DNA of 6,241 nucleotides from Pseudomonadota bacterium (GTDB taxonomy: Bacteria; Pseudomonadota; Alphaproteobacteria; Rhizobiales; Rhizobiaceae), in contig JAEWHQ010000301.1 in assembly GCA_023387715.1 (NCBI GenBank), positions 1-6,241 on the forward strand, in the 5' to 3' direction. This document shows, in pieces, positions 4,514 to 6,241 of this stretch (position 1 is the stretch's first letter; each line of letters begins with the position of its first letter). Both the position numbers and the translations under genes were made by a program. Below the pieces are notes generated by a model. The model worked only from the letters and a program-made list of their open reading frames with translations. It was not told the DNA's origin and made no database searches.

Positions 4514-4750
4514 ATGACTTCAGTCAGATTTCAAATCGCTGCCGCATTAAGCATTATGGTCAATGCCGTATTTTTTGGCGTTGGTGCAGCCATCGTTTTA
4601 TCGGTGCCTGAACTTGCCGAGGAAGCAAAATATTTATTACCTGCTGTGGTGGTTTTGAGCGTTATTCTCACGCCCTTGGTCTCATGGATGATAGCACCAC
4701 GACTGCGCAATCGCTATTGGCAGAAACGTAAAGCTTTGCATAATCAATGA
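4514..4750 (+). CDS. Small two-helix inner membrane protein, function unknown
   Basis: This is a 78-residue protein I do not recognise by name. It has two hydrophobic segments: about residues 6-28 (FQIAAALSIMVNAVFFGVGA and onward) and about 41-62 (LLPAVVVLSVILTPLVSWMI). An acidic loop (PELAEEAK) joins them, and the basic tail is RLRNRYWQKRK. The basic C-terminus suggests both ends face the cytoplasm and the acidic loop faces the periplasm. It lies 27 nt (from the 4514 start) behind the small charged gene on the same strand and has a strong AGGAGG. Together they form a likely EcfG-controlled operon ending at the terminator beginning at 4751. The stress role is inferred from context only. Confidence 0.8.
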   Translation: MTSVRFQIAAALSIMVNAVFFGVGAAIVLSVPELAEEAKYLLPAVVVLSVILTPLVSWMIAPRLRNRYWQKRKALHNQ

Positions 4751-4786
4751 AAAATCCCCTAAGCCATTAAGGTTTAGGGGGCTTTT
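4751..4786. terminator. Bidirectional terminator between the two-helix membrane gene and fhs
   Basis: CCCCTAAGCC (4756-4765) pairs with GGTTTAGGGG (4771-4780) around a 5-nt loop (10 bp, one G-U). Flanking AAAA (4751-4754) and TTTT (4783-4786) supply U-runs on both strands. It serves the convergent operon and fhs. Confidence 0.9.
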
Positions 4787-4810
4787 ACTTCTATTAATTA
4801 ACGTTTAAAA

Positions 4811-6241
4811 TCAGGATAGCCCCTGAATTTCATTATTCTCGTTAAGGCCAATATGCTCAGCCGCCGGCACGCGCGGCAAGCCCGGCATGGTCATGATGCT
4901 TCCACAAATAACTACAATAAAGCCTGCACCCGCAGAGAGTTTTACTTCACGCACAGGAATAATATGCCCTGACGGCGCGCCAAGTGCTGTTGGATCAGCT
5001 GAAAAACTATACTGCGTTTTCGCCATGCAAACCGGCAGATCACCAAATCCGGCCGCCTGCCACTGTTCCAATTGCTTCAGCACAGACGGATCAGCACTTA
5101 CATCAGCTGCGCCATAAATTTCACGAGCAACCTTTTGCACTTTCTCCCACAATGGCAGTTGATCATCATAGAGCAATTGTAATTTGGCTTCATTTTGATC
5201 CGCTAATTTTGCAACAGCATGAGCCAGTTCTTCTGCACCTGCACCACCTTCTGACCAATGACGGCACAAAATAGCCTTCACGCCGAGATTATCACAAACC
5301 TCGTTCAGCACCGCAATTTCTGCCTCAGTGTCAGTCACAAAATGATTGATGGCGACCACAACAGGCAAACCGAATTTTTGCACATTTTGAATATGACGAA
5401 TGAGATTAACGCTACCTTTTTTCAAAGCCTGCGTATTTTCTGCAGAAAGCTCGCTCTTAGCAACGCCACCATTCATTTTCAGCGCGCGGATTGTAGCAAC
5501 AACCACCACCGCATCAGGGCTCAACCCAGCCTTGCGACATTTAATATTGAAGAACTTTTCCGCGCCAAGGTCTGCGCCAAATCCGGCTTCGGTAACCACG
5601 TAATCACCCAGTGCCAGTGCTGTTTTTGTTGCAATCACACTATTGCAACCATGTGCGATATTGGCAAATGGCCCGCCATGGATCAGCACCGGATTATTCT
5701 CGATGGTCTGCACCAGATTAGGCTGCAAAGCATCTTTTAATAAAGCTGTCATTGCGCCATCCGCTTTCAGATCAGCTGCGGTTATCGGTTGCTTATCCAG
5801 ATTATAACCGACAATAACCCGCTCCAAACGCGCTTTTAAATCGCTCAGGTTTTCAGCTAAACAAAGAATAGCCATCACTTCGGAAGCAACCGAAATATCA
5901 AAGCCGGTTTCACGTGGGTAGCCATTCGATGGCCCGCCTAAGGCAACCGTAATATCACGCAGTGCACGATCATTCATATCAACCACACGGCGCCAAGTCA
6001 CACGCCTTGTGTCAAATCTTAAATCATTACCCCAATGGATATGATTATCGATCATAGCAGCCAGCAGATTATTGGCACTGCTGATTGCGTGAAAATCGCC
6101 CGTAAAATGCAGGTTGATATCTTCCATAGGAATAACTTGCGAATAACCGCCACCAGCGGCGCCGCCTTTCATACCGAAATTGGGCCCGAGACTTGGTTCA
6201 CGCAAGCATATAACTGCTTTTTTACCAATCCGGTTCAGTGC
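4811..6241 (-). CDS. fhs: Formate-tetrahydrofolate ligase, 5' end beyond the window
   Basis: This cytoplasmic enzyme of one-carbon metabolism joins formate to tetrahydrofolate using ATP, giving 10-formyl-THF. The visible part is 476 residues with an intact C-terminus ([13 protein letters not shown]). The family is about 555-560 residues, so about 80 N-terminal residues are missing. The frame runs open to the window edge, where it reads [20 protein letters not shown]. The ATP P-loop (GEGKTT in known enzymes) should lie just outside. Highly conserved blocks are present: LREPSLGP (13-20), [11 protein letters not shown] (22-32), [12 protein letters not shown] (38-49), [15 protein letters not shown] (188-202) and [14 protein letters not shown] (217-230). 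No frameshift or missing block is seen. The TTG at 6205 is an internal Leu codon, not a start. Promoter and partners are outside the window. Confidence 0.97.
   Translation of the reverse strand, partial: ALNRIGKKAVICLREPSLGPNFGMKGGAAGGGYSQVIPMEDINLHFTGDFHAISSANNLLAAMIDNHIHWGNDLRFDTRRVTWRRVVDMNDRALRDITVALGGPSNGYPRETGFDISVASEVMAILCLAENLSDLKARLERVIVGYNLDKQPITAADLKADGAMTALLKDALQPNLVQTIENNPVLIHGGPFANIAHGCNSVIATKTALALGDYVVTEAGFGADLGAEKFFNIKCRKAGLSPDAVVVVATIRALKMNGGVAKSELSAENTQALKKGSVNLIRHIQNVQKFGLPVVVAINHFVTDTEAEIAVLNEVCDNLGVKAILCRHWSEGGAGAEELAHAVAKLADQNEAKLQLLYDDQLPLWEKVQKVAREIYGAADVSADPSVLKQLEQWQAAGFGDLPVCMAKTQYSFSADPTALGAPSGHIIPVREVKLSAGAGFIVVICGSIMTMPGLPRVPAAEHIGLNENNEIQGLS

Noticed and set aside
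4420..4611. Plus-strand open frame bridging the two small stress genes
   Set aside because: It overlaps both genes out of frame. Each of those has its own ribosome site and sensible protein features.
4887..5740. Several plus-strand open frames inside fhs
   Set aside because: They are antisense shadows of a highly conserved enzyme gene, without domain resemblance or ribosome sites.
6203..6205. TTG as a possible start of the formate-tetrahydrofolate ligase
   Set aside because: The frame is open and conserved upstream to the window edge ([12 protein letters not shown] precedes it), so this is an internal leucine codon.

Overview
The window looks like chromosomal DNA of an alphaproteobacterium, most likely of the Rhizobiales (Hyphomicrobiales). 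The clues are gene families typical of that group, candidate general-stress sigma factor (EcfG) promoters of the form GGAAC-N16/17-CGTT, and moderate, slightly AT-leaning base composition. A Brucellaceae-like host would fit, but the genus is a guess. No mobile element, CRISPR array, tRNA or rRNA was found.

Left part (1-1882). A LysR-type regulator resembling HypT/YjiE reads rightward and converges on a leftward tenA-type thiamine-salvage gene. The two share a terminator hairpin at 939-982. The tenA leader carries a clear TPP riboswitch (about 1726-1824). Downstream of it are a GC-rich hairpin and a 9-nt segment exactly complementary to the tenA Shine-Dalgarno region, so thiamine diphosphate probably switches off tenA translation.

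Middle part (1883-4750). This is a run of small envelope and stress genes. Leftward are a secreted PepSY-like protein and a glycine-zipper YflT-like protein in one operon, followed by a one-helix membrane protein. Rightward is csbD (YjbJ-like), which diverges from that operon. Next come a leftward exported PRC-barrel protein and a rightward pair: a small charged protein usually labelled 'plasmid stabilization protein', and a two-helix membrane protein. Three transcription units have EcfG-type promoter matches (3200-3225 minus, 3307-3331 plus, 4211-4236 plus). I therefore read this stretch as a local cluster of the PhyR-EcfG general stress response. Strong hairpin terminators separate the units.

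Right part (4751-6241). A bidirectional terminator separates the stress genes from a leftward formate-tetrahydrofolate ligase gene (fhs). It is cut by the window edge just after where the ATP-binding P-loop should lie.

I see no convincing wholly new system. The most rewarding targets are the tenA riboswitch expression platform, the EcfG gene cluster with its unstudied small membrane proteins, and a double-hairpin/U-tract element (2127-2214) between the YflT-like gene and the small membrane gene.
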